Counted from the stretch's first letter, positions 1-7,899 are shown. The stretch: DNA of 49,963 nucleotides from an uncultured Eubacteriales bacterium (GCA_900548855.1 URMF01000021.1:1-49963), one strand, 5' to 3'. The notes: generated by a model from the sequence alone, not told the origin. Made by a program: numbers and translations.

Positions 1-961
1 CCCCCCCCCCGCCGCAAACATTGTCAGCCGCAATGCGCCCCTGCTTGTTGGCGGGACCGGCAAGAGAAATAAGCGTATCGGTCTGTGTAATATAGTTTTT
101 GATTTGCACTGCGTCACCTACAGCATAAATGTCGGGTACAGATGTTTCCATTCTGTCATTGACAACAATACTTCCTTTTATTCCAAGTTCAATACCCACA
201 GTTTCAGCAAGCGTTGTTTCAGGAACAACACCGATTGCCATAATGACTATATCCGCATGAAGCGCAGGAGAATTTTTCAGCTTAACATCAATACCGCCAT
301 CATTCTCGGTAAACCCCTCCACCATGCTGCTAAGCATTAGCTGTATACCGTTTTTGCGGATTTCGGCATGGATAAAGGCTGCCATATCGCTGTCAAAGGG
401 AGACATCAGCTGTTCTGCGGCTTCCACGAGAATGACATCCATACCAAGCTTACAGAGATTTTCGGCCACCTCAATTCCAATAAATCCGCCGCCGACTATA
501 ACGGCAGTTTTGGAATTTTGTTCATCTGTATATTTTTTAATCTTCAGCGTGTCCTCAACAGTGCGGAGCGTGAATATCTTATCACTGTCAGCGCCCTCAA
601 AATTTGGTTTAATCGGCTTTGCACCGGGTGAGAGTATGAGCTTGTCATAGCTTTCAATAAAGACTGTGCCATTTTCCAAATTATTTACGGTTACGGTCTT
701 ACTTTCGGGATGAATTGCCGTAACCTCGTGATGTACTCTCATATCCACACGAAAACGGGAATAAAAGCTTTCGGGCGTTTGCAGGGTCAGCTCGTTTTCA
801 TCCTCGATTGCACCACCGATATAATAGGGCAGACCGCAGTTCGCGTAAGAAATAAATCCCGACCGTTCAAAAACAATAATCTCCGCTGTTTCATCAAGTC
901 TGCGTATTCTTGCCGCCGCAGTTGCGCCGCCTGCAACACCACCAATAATAACCACTTTCAT
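1..961 (-). CDS. FAD/NAD(P)-dependent disulfide reductase, CoA-disulfide reductase/NADH oxidase type (3' end cut by window)
   Basis: Starts at the ATG ending at 961 and runs off the window at base 1 (320 codons visible). The start MKVVIIGGVAGGATAA is the FAD-binding GxGxxG region. SYANCGLPYY carries the single redox cysteine typical of CoA-disulfide reductase and NADH oxidase/peroxidase-like enzymes. VIVGGGFIGIEVAE is the NAD(P)-binding fold and DIYAVGDAV the second FAD motif. The family uses NAD(P)H to reduce CoA disulfide, polysulfide or oxygen in the cytoplasm. Whether a C-terminal rhodanese domain follows cannot be seen. The last visible codons are a run of glycines from a homopolymer of ten C at the window edge. 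It is divergent from the sensor kinase at 1183. The exact substrate is uncertain. Confidence 0.85.
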   Translation of the reverse strand, partial: MKVVIIGGVAGGATAAARIRRLDETAEIIVFERSGFISYANCGLPYYIGGAIEDENELTLQTPESFYSRFRVDMRVHHEVTAIHPESKTVTVNNLENGTVFIESYDKLILSPGAKPIKPNFEGADSDKIFTLRTVEDTLKIKKYTDEQNSKTAVIVGGGFIGIEVAENLCKLGMDVILVEAAEQLMSPFDSDMAAFIHAEIRKNGIQLMLSSMVEGFTENDGGIDVKLKNSPALHADIVIMAIGVVPETTLAETVGIELGIKGSIVVNDRMETSVPDIYAVGDAVQIKNYITQTDTLISLAGPANKQGRIAADNVCGGGG

Positions 962-1080
962 TTATCTCATGCCTTTCCTCGGCAGCTGCTTATGCCACCG
1001 ATATTTTTTCATTTGTATAGCCTATTTTCTTCAAATAAGATATATCTTGTCCATTTTGCTTTACCATAATGATATTATTC

Positions 1081-1109
1081 ATTATACACATTTTACAGCA
1101 TCCATACAA
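1081..1109 (-). promoter_or_regulatory. Sigma-A-type promoter for the flavoprotein gene
   Basis: On the minus strand TTGTAT (1104-1109) and TATAAT (1081-1086) are separated by 17 bases. Transcription would begin near 1074, giving a leader of about 110 bases before the start codon at 961. Confidence 0.5.
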
Positions 1110-1135
1110 TCATTTTTGTTTTATGATAAATAATG

Positions 1136-1153
1136 ACAGAATCCGGAATCTGT
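1136..1153. promoter_or_regulatory. 18-bp near-perfect palindrome upstream of the sensor kinase
   Basis: ACAGAATCCGGAATCTGT is symmetrical around TCCGGA with one mismatched pair. It lies about 30 bases before the kinase start codon, close to the possible promoter element GATAAAAT, so it could be an operator or a small hairpin. No partner protein can be named. Confidence 0.3.
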
Positions 1154-1182
1154 GATAAAATTTTTGAGGAAGGAGGTATTTT

Positions 1183-3411
1183 ATGAACAACCAACATACT
1201 GGGCACAATTTAATTGAAGATATCCTGACTTTATTAGAGCTTCCCGAAAATAATGAACTGGATCTTGTCAGTCTGATTGCCAAAAAACAGCATGATGAAA
1301 CAGTTTTGAAAAATATAGAAATTGCCAGTGCAATGATCAATTTTATGGATGAGATGCCGGGGGGATTTTTAATTTATTATGCTGAACATGGTGAAAAGAT
1401 TATTTATGCAAACAAAGCGTTGCTTCGACTCTTTCAGTGTAGTTCTTTTCAGGATTTTCAGGAGTTAACCGGTAATTCTTTTCGGGGAATTGTACATCCG
1501 GAAGACCTTGATAGAGTGGAAATGAGCATCCGGGAACAGATTGCTGCAAGCCAATATGATTTTGATTATGTTGAATATCGGATTATTCGTAAGGATGGAA
1601 CCATCGGCTGGGCTGAAGACTATGGTCATTTTGTGGAGAGAGACTCTACAGGAGGTATTTTTTACGTATTTATCGGCGATGCCACCGAAAAACACAATCA
1701 ACGGCAAATGGAAAAGAATGCCTTCCTGAATGCCCAAAAACTGGAATTTGAAAAATTACAAAATATAATTAGTAAATATGATAAAGAGAAAAAATTAATT
1801 AAGCAGGAACATTTGCGGCGCCTTGAAGTCATTGAAGGTCTCAGTGTAAATTATGATACAATCTTATACACGGATTTGGATACAAATAAAGTCCTTCCTT
1901 ATCGCCTCAGTAATCGCATTGAACGTCAATTCGATTATGAGCATGAACCTTGTGAATTTTTGCGGTTTGCAACCGATTATATAGATGCCTGGGTGTACCC
2001 TGATGACCGTCAGCGTGTTTTAAATGCCATTTCACCGGATTACATTCGAGAAAAGTTGACAGATAATAAAACATACTATATAAACTATAGAATTTTTGCA
2101 GAAAACATGATTCAATTTTTACAGCTTCGAGTTATAGATGTCAGAAATGGAGATCATATTTCCCAGGTCGTCATGGGCTGTCGCCGGATTGATGAGGAAA
2201 TTCTTCAGGAAATGGAGCAGAAACAGATTCTGGAAGATGCGCTGAATCGGGCCAATGTCGCAATGGTTGCCAAAAATACCTTTTTGTCCAACATGTCTCA
2301 CGATATGCGTACTCCTTTGAATGCTATTTTCGGATTTACCTCCCTTGCAAAATCAAATATTGATAACCAGCAGCTCACCCGGCATTATCTTGATCGGATT
2401 GAAGAATCCAGTCATCAGCTTTTAGATCTGATTGAAAAGGTTCTGGAAATTGCCTGGACAGAATCCGATGATGTCCACTTTGCAGAAACAAAGTGTAATT
2501 TAGTTGATATTGCCCAGGAAATATATGATTCTCTCCGTCCTAAAACAGTTGACAAAAACATTTCCTTTTCACTGGAATGTACAGAATTACAACATCCGGA
2601 TGTCTACAGTGATCCGGATAAACTGCGTCAGCTTATCAAATATCTGGCCAACAATGCCATTAAATACAACAAAAACGATGGAAAGGTCAATCTTATCATT
2701 AAAGAGTCCGAGGAAATCTCTGAAGAATATTCCCTCTATCAAATTGTGGTTCAGGATAACGGCATCGGAATCAGTGAAGACTTTCTTGAACATATTTTTG
2801 AACCCTTTGAACGTGAAAAAAATACCACCCACAGCCAGGTATTTGGAGTTGGGCTTGGGCTTACAATTGCCAAAAATATTGCTAACAGAATGGGCGGAGA
2901 TATTGAAGTCAGCAGTACCGTAGGTAAAGGGAGTACATTTACCGTCACTCTTCGTCTCCGCATACAAACCGATTCCCGTACAAATAATGAGGAATTGGAT
3001 AACCTCTATACCAATTTGCCTGGCAAAAGAATTCTGCTTGTGGAGGATAATGAAATTAACCTGGAAATTGAATCGGAGATTCTTCAGGGAATTGGTTTTC
3101 TTATGGAAACTGCCTCAGACGGAAGCATTGCCGTTGACAAACTGAAACACGCCGAACCCGGATATTTTTCTCTGGTATTAATGGACATCCAAATGCCTGT
3201 CATGAACGGATACGAGGCGTCGAAAGCAATCCGAAAATTAGAAGACCCTGCCCTGTCTCAAATTCCTATTATCGCATTGTCAGCCAATGCTTTTGAAAGC
3301 GATAGGCAGATGTCTTTAGAAAGTGGGATGAATGAACATTTGACCAAACCTATCGACATTCCACTATTGCTGAATACTATTTCACATATTTTTATGGGCG
3401 CAGGAGACTGA
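1183..3411 (+). CDS. Soluble PAS-containing hybrid sensor histidine kinase with receiver domain
   Basis: The 742-residue protein has no signal peptide or membrane segment and so is probably cytoplasmic. The N-terminal third contains PAS-like folds (about residues 50-170 and again about 215-330). HisKA follows with the H-box SNMSHDMRTPLNA (phospho-acceptor H373). The ATPase shows the N-box NNAIKYN, DNGIGIS and GVGLGLTIA. A C-terminal receiver has phospho-acceptor D668 in LVLMDIQMP and a KP motif near the end. Signal would pass from H373 to D668 in the same chain. No output domain or partner response regulator lies beside it. The ATG at 1183 is chosen because AGGAGG at 1171-1176 sits six bases upstream. 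A terminator overlaps the stop codon, so it is probably monocistronic. Confidence 0.92.
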   Translation: MNNQHTGHNLIEDILTLLELPENNELDLVSLIAKKQHDETVLKNIEIASAMINFMDEMPGGFLIYYAEHGEKIIYANKALLRLFQCSSFQDFQELTGNSFRGIVHPEDLDRVEMSIREQIAASQYDFDYVEYRIIRKDGTIGWAEDYGHFVERDSTGGIFYVFIGDATEKHNQRQMEKNAFLNAQKLEFEKLQNIISKYDKEKKLIKQEHLRRLEVIEGLSVNYDTILYTDLDTNKVLPYRLSNRIERQFDYEHEPCEFLRFATDYIDAWVYPDDRQRVLNAISPDYIREKLTDNKTYYINYRIFAENMIQFLQLRVIDVRNGDHISQVVMGCRRIDEEILQEMEQKQILEDALNRANVAMVAKNTFLSNMSHDMRTPLNAIFGFTSLAKSNIDNQQLTRHYLDRIEESSHQLLDLIEKVLEIAWTESDDVHFAETKCNLVDIAQEIYDSLRPKTVDKNISFSLECTELQHPDVYSDPDKLRQLIKYLANNAIKYNKNDGKVNLIIKESEEISEEYSLYQIVVQDNGIGISEDFLEHIFEPFEREKNTTHSQVFGVGLGLTIAKNIANRMGGDIEVSSTVGKGSTFTVTLRLRIQTDSRTNNEELDNLYTNLPGKRILLVEDNEINLEIESEILQGIGFLMETASDGSIAVDKLKHAEPGYFSLVLMDIQMPVMNGYEASKAIRKLEDPALSQIPIIALSANAFESDRQMSLESGMNEHLTKPIDIPLLLNTISHIFMGAGD

Positions 3412-3427
3412 TTCCTGCGCCTTTCTT
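3397..3427 (+). terminator. Rho-independent terminator of the sensor kinase
   Basis: GGCGCAGGA (3397-3405) pairs perfectly with TCCTGCGCC (3413-3421) around a seven-base loop, followed by TTTCTT. The stem begins inside the last codons of the kinase gene. Confidence 0.8.
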
Positions 3428-3564
3428 AATACAGAGATTTCGGCGGCATTGGCAGGCTTGGTAAAATGAAAGCATGAAAGGATTGTTCAAGTATTAATCA
3501 TCCTCCACAGTTCTATTATTTTACAATTTAATATTTTATCCCATTTTGGACATTGTGTCTAAAA

Positions 3565-3630
3565 GCAACAAAAAAGACACCTTTCAAAATTTCTCTTGAA
3601 AAGTGTCCTAAATACACAAATTTTTTGTTG
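3565..3630 (-). terminator. Terminator at the left end of the island (downstream of int), with extended outer stem
   Basis: On the minus strand GACACTTTTCAA (3596-3607) pairs with TTGAAAGGTGTC (3576-3587) and is followed by TTTTTT, a good rho-independent terminator for leftward transcripts leaving the integrase. A second outer pair, CAACAAAAAA (3566-3575) with TTTTTTGTTG (3621-3630), could enlarge the structure. It lies between the chromosomal kinase and the integrase, close to where the island boundary should be. Confidence 0.6.
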
Positions 3631-3809
3631 TCTTTTTTTGAATGAACCCCTTACAACCCTTGATTTTTCTAGCCTTACTTTTCCAAACTCTTCATCGTCG
3701 GGAAGAGCTTTGGCTCTTTTTCTTACTCTTGCAAATCCTTGCAAACCCTTATTTTTCGGGCATTTGAGCCTTTTACACTCTTTCATACTCTTTGCTAATT
3801 TATTGCCAA

Positions 3810-3849
3810 AAAGTAGTCAAAAAGTAGTCTTCCCACTTGAAAAGTAGTC
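3810..3849. repeat. Three direct repeats AAAGTAGTC, candidate integrase arm-binding sites
   Basis: The nonamer AAAGTAGTC occurs at 3810-3818, 3821-3829 and 3841-3849. Tn916-type integrases bind short direct repeats (DR2, arm-type sites) just inside the element ends through their N-terminal domain. The position between the int stop codon and the presumed left end fits that role. The assignment is by position and family knowledge only. Confidence 0.45.
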
Positions 3850-3884
3850 AACAAGATACATGATGTATTGTTGTGTCTGACACA
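3849..3884. repeat. Two adjoining inverted repeats near the int 3' end
   Basis: CAACAA and TTGTTG bracket a near-palindromic centre at 3849-3873. A perfect TGTGTC-t-GACACA palindrome follows at 3872-3884. They may be core or accessory-protein sites of the recombination region or weak hairpins. Confidence 0.35.
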
Positions 3885-3938
3885 ATAATACTTTCGGATT
3901 ATACCATATTGAAAAGAAAACCTCAAGAGGACTCTTTT

Positions 3939-5174
3939 CTAAAATACATCCATGTTCTTTGCTAAATTTTCGATTGCTGTTTTGGTTACTTCGTCATTTA
4001 CCTCTGCGTAAATATTCATCGTAGTAGATACATCGGCGTGACCCATAACCTCTTGAATTACTTTAATGTTTGTTTCATTTTCGCAGAATCTCGAAGCAAA
4101 CGTGTGTCTAAAAATGTGGCATGAGAATTTGGGAATAATTACCGGTTCTCTCTTCTCTTTTTTTGCCGCCACTTCTTCCTCTGCATTGTGAGCATCTACA
4201 ATTCTTTTGATAGCACGGTTAATTGCTGCCGGATTGTGAGGACTTCCAAAGCGATTTGTGAAAATAAAGTTGGTCATCCCATCTATAGTCTCAACACAAA
4301 ACCCTTCTTCTTTCTGTCTGTCATATTCATCTTTTAAAACTTCATATACCGGCTGCATCATTGGTATCAATCTAATACCCGCCTCTGTCTTAGGTAAGGA
4401 AACCCGAAGCTCACTTCTGTATGAATCATCTGCCCTCTTATAATAGGTAAGACTATGATTGATGTTAATCACACGCTTTTCTAAATCAACATCGTCCCAT
4501 CGAATACCAATAGCTTCACCAATTCGACATCCTGTACCAAGCAGGAATGCAAATAACGGATACCAATGATAAAAGAACGGATTCTTTGCTACATAGTCCA
4601 TGAAGGCTCTCTGCTGTTCTACGGTCAATGCCCTTCGTGTTTTACGACTACCACCATTTCTCTTCTTAATTTCACAATATGCTCCATCAACCGGATTCTT
4701 CCTAATAATATCATCACGCACCGCAAGTTGAAATGTAGGTCTGAGGATTGTATTGATAGTTTCCAAAGTATTGATAGCCATTCCCTGATTCGTAACCAAA
4801 TCATTATAGAAATACAATATCTCTGAATACTTGACATCCTTAATCTTTCTCTTGCCTAATGTGTCTCGGATAAAATGATTCCACATATACGTGTAATTAC
4901 TATAGGTAGTGCTCCTCAACTCTGATTTTGTAGCAATGTATCTGTCAAACAGAAAATTCACATCAGCCTTACCGGCAATATAGAAGTTAATTCCGTCCAA
5001 CTGATCCTTGACCAGCGTTTCCTCTTTCTGACGAAGAGTTGTCAGTGACTTTGCATATATTGTTCGTTTCTTACCTAAAGCATCATGGTACACATATGAA
5101 TACCTGCCATCAGTTTTCCTGTAGTTCTCACCCTTTCTTAAAACTCTTCCTTTGCCATCTTTTCTACAAGCCAT
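3939..5174 (-). CDS. int: Tn916-family tyrosine recombinase (island integrase)
   Basis: The 411-residue protein begins with a small arm-DNA-binding domain (about 1-60, with DGRYSYVYHDALGKKR), then a SAM-like core-binding domain (about 70-160) and the catalytic domain. The recombinase residues are visible: R217 in GTGCRIGEAIG, H353 and R356 in HIFRHTFA, H379 in MGHADVSTT and nucleophile Y389. All are intact, so it should be active for integration and excision. The start at 5174 (MACRKDG) is chosen for the AAAGGAGG site upstream, rather than a longer in-frame extension to 5207. It is transcribed toward the left end with the small DNA-binding gene at 5380 just upstream, and is probably co-transcribed from the promoter at 5407-5435. 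Confidence 0.95.
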   Translation of the reverse strand: MACRKDGKGRVLRKGENYRKTDGRYSYVYHDALGKKRTIYAKSLTTLRQKEETLVKDQLDGINFYIAGKADVNFLFDRYIATKSELRSTTYSNYTYMWNHFIRDTLGKRKIKDVKYSEILYFYNDLVTNQGMAINTLETINTILRPTFQLAVRDDIIRKNPVDGAYCEIKKRNGGSRKTRRALTVEQQRAFMDYVAKNPFFYHWYPLFAFLLGTGCRIGEAIGIRWDDVDLEKRVININHSLTYYKRADDSYRSELRVSLPKTEAGIRLIPMMQPVYEVLKDEYDRQKEEGFCVETIDGMTNFIFTNRFGSPHNPAAINRAIKRIVDAHNAEEEVAAKKEKREPVIIPKFSCHIFRHTFASRFCENETNIKVIQEVMGHADVSTTMNIYAEVNDEVTKTAIENLAKNMDVF

Positions 5175-5206
5175 CTTTTCCTCCTTTCCGGAGAAAAGAG
5201 CCTGCA

Positions 5207-5380
5207 CTACTTTTGGGTATTCTTGATTTGCATCTCAACACCCAATCGTATGATATGCGATATGGATAAGTTGCGAGACTGTGCATACTCTAGTAAAGCC
5301 TGGTATTCTTCCTCTCTAAACTTGACCGTAACAATATGGTCTATCGGTTTCTCAACCTTGGGGCGACCCATCTTTGCCAT
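5207..5380 (-). CDS. Small RHH/CopG-like DNA-binding protein, likely int-operon repressor
   Basis: The 57-residue protein starts at MAKMGRPKVEKP after GAGGAGGTG. VTVKFREEEYQALLEYA followed by a second helix resembles the strand-helix-helix of ribbon-helix-helix regulators. A perfect 9-bp palindrome lies inside the promoter just upstream, which suggests autoregulation and control of int. The operator link is inference; the protein is too short to place firmly in one family. Confidence 0.65.
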   Translation of the reverse strand: MAKMGRPKVEKPIDHIVTVKFREEEYQALLEYAQSRNLSISHIIRLGVEMQIKNTQK

Positions 5381-5406
5381 GCTGCACCTCCTCACTTCTT
5401 ACCCTT

Positions 5407-5435
5407 ATTATACTTTTGGTATTACCAAAAGTCAA
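5407..5435 (-). promoter_or_regulatory. Consensus promoter with an operator palindrome filling its spacer
   Basis: Minus strand TTGACT (5430-5435), 17 bases, TATAAT (5407-5412). The spacer and the edges of both boxes form the perfect inverted repeat ACTTTTGGT-att-ACCAAAAGT (5412-5432). A repressor bound there would block polymerase. It drives the RHH gene and int. Confidence 0.75.
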
Positions 5436-5471
5436 GTATTTTCATGCAGGTTTCTCCGTTTTTCTTCAAAT

Positions 5472-5684
5472 CTATTTGTAGAAATCTTCCTCTACAATAT
5501 GAAAAGTCTCCAAATACTCATCAATGATATCCAAATTGACTAAAACAAGCTGATTTACCTTATAACAAGCCTTAGCATCCTTTGCCAGCTGCATAAACTT
5601 AGACACGCTCATTGAATACATCTCAGCACCTTCGGAATATCTGACAAATCTCTTATTATTAGTGTTCTTAGTTCTCTGATCCAT
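5472..5684 (-). CDS. DUF6462-type small DNA-binding/excisionase-like protein
   Basis: The 70-residue protein matches my memory of DUF6462 proteins found beside Tn916-type integrases (pattern RFVRYSEGAEMYSM, ACYKVNQLVLVNLDIIDEYLE). The family has an excisionase/MerR-like winged-helix look, and the position directly before int fits a recombination directionality or regulatory factor. The ATG at 5684 is preferred because GGAGG stands nine bases upstream. The start lies inside the 3' end of the PemK-like gene, so the two are translationally linked. The function is not proven from sequence. Confidence 0.7.
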   Translation of the reverse strand: MDQRTKNTNNKRFVRYSEGAEMYSMSVSKFMQLAKDAKACYKVNQLVLVNLDIIDEYLETFHIVEEDFYK

Positions 5685-6096
5685 CACTTAATTCCTCCAT
5701 TACCATATTTCTTGCAGCACGAATAAGATTAAGTTGTCTAATCAGTGCCCTGTCAATCTGTTCCATTACTTCCGCTTCTACCGGAATATACCCTGTTTTT
5801 CCTCTTATCGCCATCTTTGACACGGTCTGAATATCCTCTGGAAGAAAATCTGAAATTGCTTTCAAACGATATCCTCTCACATCATTGGGCTTTATCTGCA
5901 CATGCACAGGAATATCCTTTAATTTACTGCTCAAAGGGCAAACTGTAACCATTGGGGCACCTTCATGGTTGCTTGCATCACAGCTCACAATCACACAAGG
6001 TCTGATTCCACCCTGTACGCCCGCAGGCTTATGCCCAAAATCAGCATACACAACATCGCCACGCTTATATTTTCCATAGTTTTTTCTCTTTTCCAT
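5668..6096 (-). CDS. PemK/MazF-type endoribonuclease toxin-like protein
   Basis: The 142-residue protein shows the family's RGDVVYADF start, GIRPCVIVS and a TVCPLSSK strand, with a C-terminal helical region. PemK/MazF toxins are cytoplasmic ribonucleases cleaving mRNA. ATG at 6096 overlaps the upstream stop as TGATG, with a GGAGG site. No classical MazE/PemI antitoxin precedes it; the upstream neighbour is a recombinase-like domain and the downstream one DUF6462. Tn916-like islands of Clostridia often carry such a gene in this position, so it may be a regulator or an addiction toxin with an unusual partner. Confidence 0.8.
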   Translation of the reverse strand: MEKRKNYGKYKRGDVVYADFGHKPAGVQGGIRPCVIVSCDASNHEGAPMVTVCPLSSKLKDIPVHVQIKPNDVRGYRLKAISDFLPEDIQTVSKMAIRGKTGYIPVEAEVMEQIDRALIRQLNLIRAARNMVMEELSDGSEN

Positions 6097-6473
6097 CACT
6101 TTTCCTCCATCACAATATTCATTCCAAGATTACCTTCGTCCACCGTAATAAACTGACCGCCTGCAGCCTTAACCATTCCTATTTTGCTATATGCATCTTC
6201 TATATCAGAACTCACATATTTCATTCCCGCTACAATCACACCTTGAACTTTTTTCTTTCCTATTAATAAGGCAATCTGTTTGAAGTTTCTAAATACATCA
6301 TTCATACAAAAGCCATGTCTTCTCATGACACCTACAACTTTAATGTTATGAGCCTTTGCATATTCTTTTATATACTTGAGCTGCTTGTCTTCCAATCTGT
6401 CCACCACATTCAAATCAGCTTCGACAGATAAATAGGCAATGCACTCATATCTGGGTTCTATTCTCTTCGCCAT
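6096..6473 (-). CDS. Short serine-recombinase N-domain-like protein, probably non-catalytic
   Basis: The 125-residue protein reads like a resolvase N-terminal domain: AYLSVEAD near the start, DKQLKYIKEYAKAHNIKVVGV, then QGVIVAGMKYVSSD where a resolvase has its conserved Arg-rich LDRLSR segment. That segment is degenerate and the DNA-binding C-terminal domain is absent. It is in a tight operon (starts 13 bases after the XRE stop; stop overlaps the PemK start). A structural or regulatory role is more likely than recombination. Confidence 0.6.
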   Translation of the reverse strand: MAKRIEPRYECIAYLSVEADLNVVDRLEDKQLKYIKEYAKAHNIKVVGVMRRHGFCMNDVFRNFKQIALLIGKKKVQGVIVAGMKYVSSDIEDAYSKIGMVKAAGGQFITVDEGNLGMNIVMEEK

Positions 6474-6485
6474 AATTTTGCCCTC

Positions 6486-6818
6486 CTATGCTATCATCGA
6501 TGCTGCATTATCCAACATATACAGGAAAGTCTCCTTAAAATATGCTTTTTGTTTATCCGGCAACAAATCCAATCTTGAGTCAATAGAATCTTCCTTATTA
6601 TATGTTGCTTTAATATCAAGCACAGTGTTGGCATCAACCTCATAAGCATTCATGAAAAGGAACAATGATTTCATACTCAAGTTACGTCCACCCTGCTCAA
6701 TCTGATTCAGACTCGATGTACTCAAACCGGTCAAGTTGCTGGCTTGTAAAATACTTAGTCCCCTATCAGTACGAAGCTTCCTTAGTGCTGGTCCTACCAT
6801 ATATCCTTCGTATTTCAT
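6486..6818 (-). CDS. XRE-family transcriptional regulator
   Basis: The 110-residue protein has an N-terminal Cro/C1 helix-turn-helix (PALRKLRTDRGLSILQAS, then GLSTSSLNQIEQG, about residues 8-55) and an acidic C-terminal tail. ATG at 6818 overlaps the upstream stop as TGATG. It probably regulates the island's left module, with candidate sites at 7434-7476. Partners are unknown. Confidence 0.85.
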   Translation of the reverse strand: MKYEGYMVGPALRKLRTDRGLSILQASNLTGLSTSSLNQIEQGGRNLSMKSLFLFMNAYEVDANTVLDIKATYNKEDSIDSRLDLLPDKQKAYFKETFLYMLDNAASMIA

Positions 6819-7006
6819 CAATAGCCACCTTCTCTCTTAGCTCTTGCAAGAGCCTCTATTGCCTCTTCCTCCGTAGGATAATTACCATAGAAATTTTCAT
6901 ACTGGTCATAAACATTCACACCATCATAATCTATGGCAAGGTACATTTTGTATTCCGGCAGGTAGAGAAGATTCTCTACCTCGCCATTATGAAAACCATT
7001 TAACAT
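6818..7006 (-). CDS. Small conserved island protein, unknown function
   Basis: A 62-residue acidic, tyrosine-rich protein (YLAIDYDGVNVYDQYENFYG). ATG at 7006 overlaps the upstream stop codon and has GGAGG six to nine bases upstream. It has no recognisable domain. It is real by tight overlaps on both sides. Confidence 0.65.
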   Translation of the reverse strand: MLNGFHNGEVENLLYLPEYKMYLAIDYDGVNVYDQYENFYGNYPTEEEAIEALARAKREGGY

Positions 7007-7401
7007 CCCGCACCTCCGTCCCAAGGCTCGGATGCTTCTTTCATTTCTTTATCAGCTTCTACACTCACAACATGGATCTGTACCTTATTGTCATTCGCAA
7101 ACTGCATGAACGAAACAAGATCTTCCATATCTTCTGAAATGTCATCAAAGCTTCTAATAAAAAGATGATTGATAATAGACATTTCCATCGCCCTATAAAT
7201 ATCATCAAGCTGAGGTCTGTCAATATCTCTGCTACCGCCTCTATCCACATCCACGCATAAGATTTCACAGTCCTCCTCGTCTCCGGCTGCAATCAACCTC
7301 TCACAGAAATCCATAACCTTATGCTCCGCTTTTCTAGATTTGATAAATCCCACTGCCAAGTTACCATTTTCATGTTTCATGAAATTGTTATAGTTCTTCA
7401 T
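7000..7401 (-). CDS. Serine-recombinase N-domain-like protein with degenerate active site
   Basis: The 133-residue protein keeps the middle of a resolvase catalytic domain (CVDVDRGGSRDIDRPQLDDIYR, then a helix and IHVVSVE). The expected YxRxS serine motif is FIKSRK and the LDRLSR motif is SFDDISED, so key arginines are missing. There is no DNA-binding C-terminus. It is first gene of the left module operon, with an AAAGGTG ribosome site. It is paired in the same operon with a second such protein at 6096-6473, suggesting a heteromeric non-recombinase role. Confidence 0.65.
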   Translation of the reverse strand: MKNYNNFMKHENGNLAVGFIKSRKAEHKVMDFCERLIAAGDEEDCEILCVDVDRGGSRDIDRPQLDDIYRAMEMSIINHLFIRSFDDISEDMEDLVSFMQFANDNKVQIHVVSVEADKEMKEASEPWDGGAGC

Positions 7402-7433
7402 TTTTGTATCACCTTTCCTAATTGAGATTTAGT

Positions 7434-7476
7434 GATACAAGCGCCTGTATCCTTTCTCAAACAGCGTCCTGTTTGA
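7434..7476. promoter_or_regulatory. Two adjacent palindromes upstream of the left-module operon
   Basis: GATACA-agcgcc-TGTATC (7434-7451) and TCAAACAG-cgtc-CTGTTTGA (7457-7476) sit between the operon start at 7401 and the XRE gene ending at 7559. Both are perfect in their arms. They are likely operator sites for one of the XRE proteins. Confidence 0.5.
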
Positions 7477-7558
7477 TATGTATAAATGATAACTCATTTG
7501 AAATATTCCATCTCACGCTCAGAAGCCTATCTTTTTAGCTTCACTAGTCCTCTGAGGA

Positions 7559-7870
7559 CTAATTTGCAATACTCTGATACAATTGCTCGATTAAATCAAC
7601 CTGCATCTGGGACATAACAGGCATCTGTATTTTTCCAAAAAGGAGATAATCGGCAGAGCAATTTAATAGCTGTGCAATCACAAAAAAATGTTCTAACGAG
7701 CATTTTGCCTTACCTGTCTCTATACGTGATACCTGATTCGCACTAATTCCAAGATAAGCGCCTAATGTTGCACCTGACATCCCACACTTCATTCGTTGCT
7801 CTTGTATACGCATACCAATATTCAATCTCTGATTATCATCGAGATGCATGACGTCATTTTCTAAATTCAC
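7559..7870 (-). CDS. XRE-family transcriptional regulator
   Basis: The 103-residue protein has a helix-turn-helix at about residues 15-70 (QRLNIGMRIQEQRMKCGMS, ATLGAYLGISANQVSRIETG). It starts with GTG at 7870 behind AAAGGAGG. It stands alone between two non-coding stretches and faces the palindromes at 7434-7476. A lysogeny-type switch for the island is plausible, not shown. Confidence 0.88.
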   Translation of the reverse strand: MNLENDVMHLDDNQRLNIGMRIQEQRMKCGMSGATLGAYLGISANQVSRIETGKAKCSLEHFFVIAQLLNCSADYLLFGKIQMPVMSQMQVDLIEQLYQSIAN

Positions 7871-7899
7871 TCTGCCACCTCCTTTCTTCTTTTTGACAA

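Noticed and set aside
992..1067. 25-codon ORF upstream of the flavoprotein (minus strand)
   Set aside because: No ribosome site, starts almost at the predicted transcript start.
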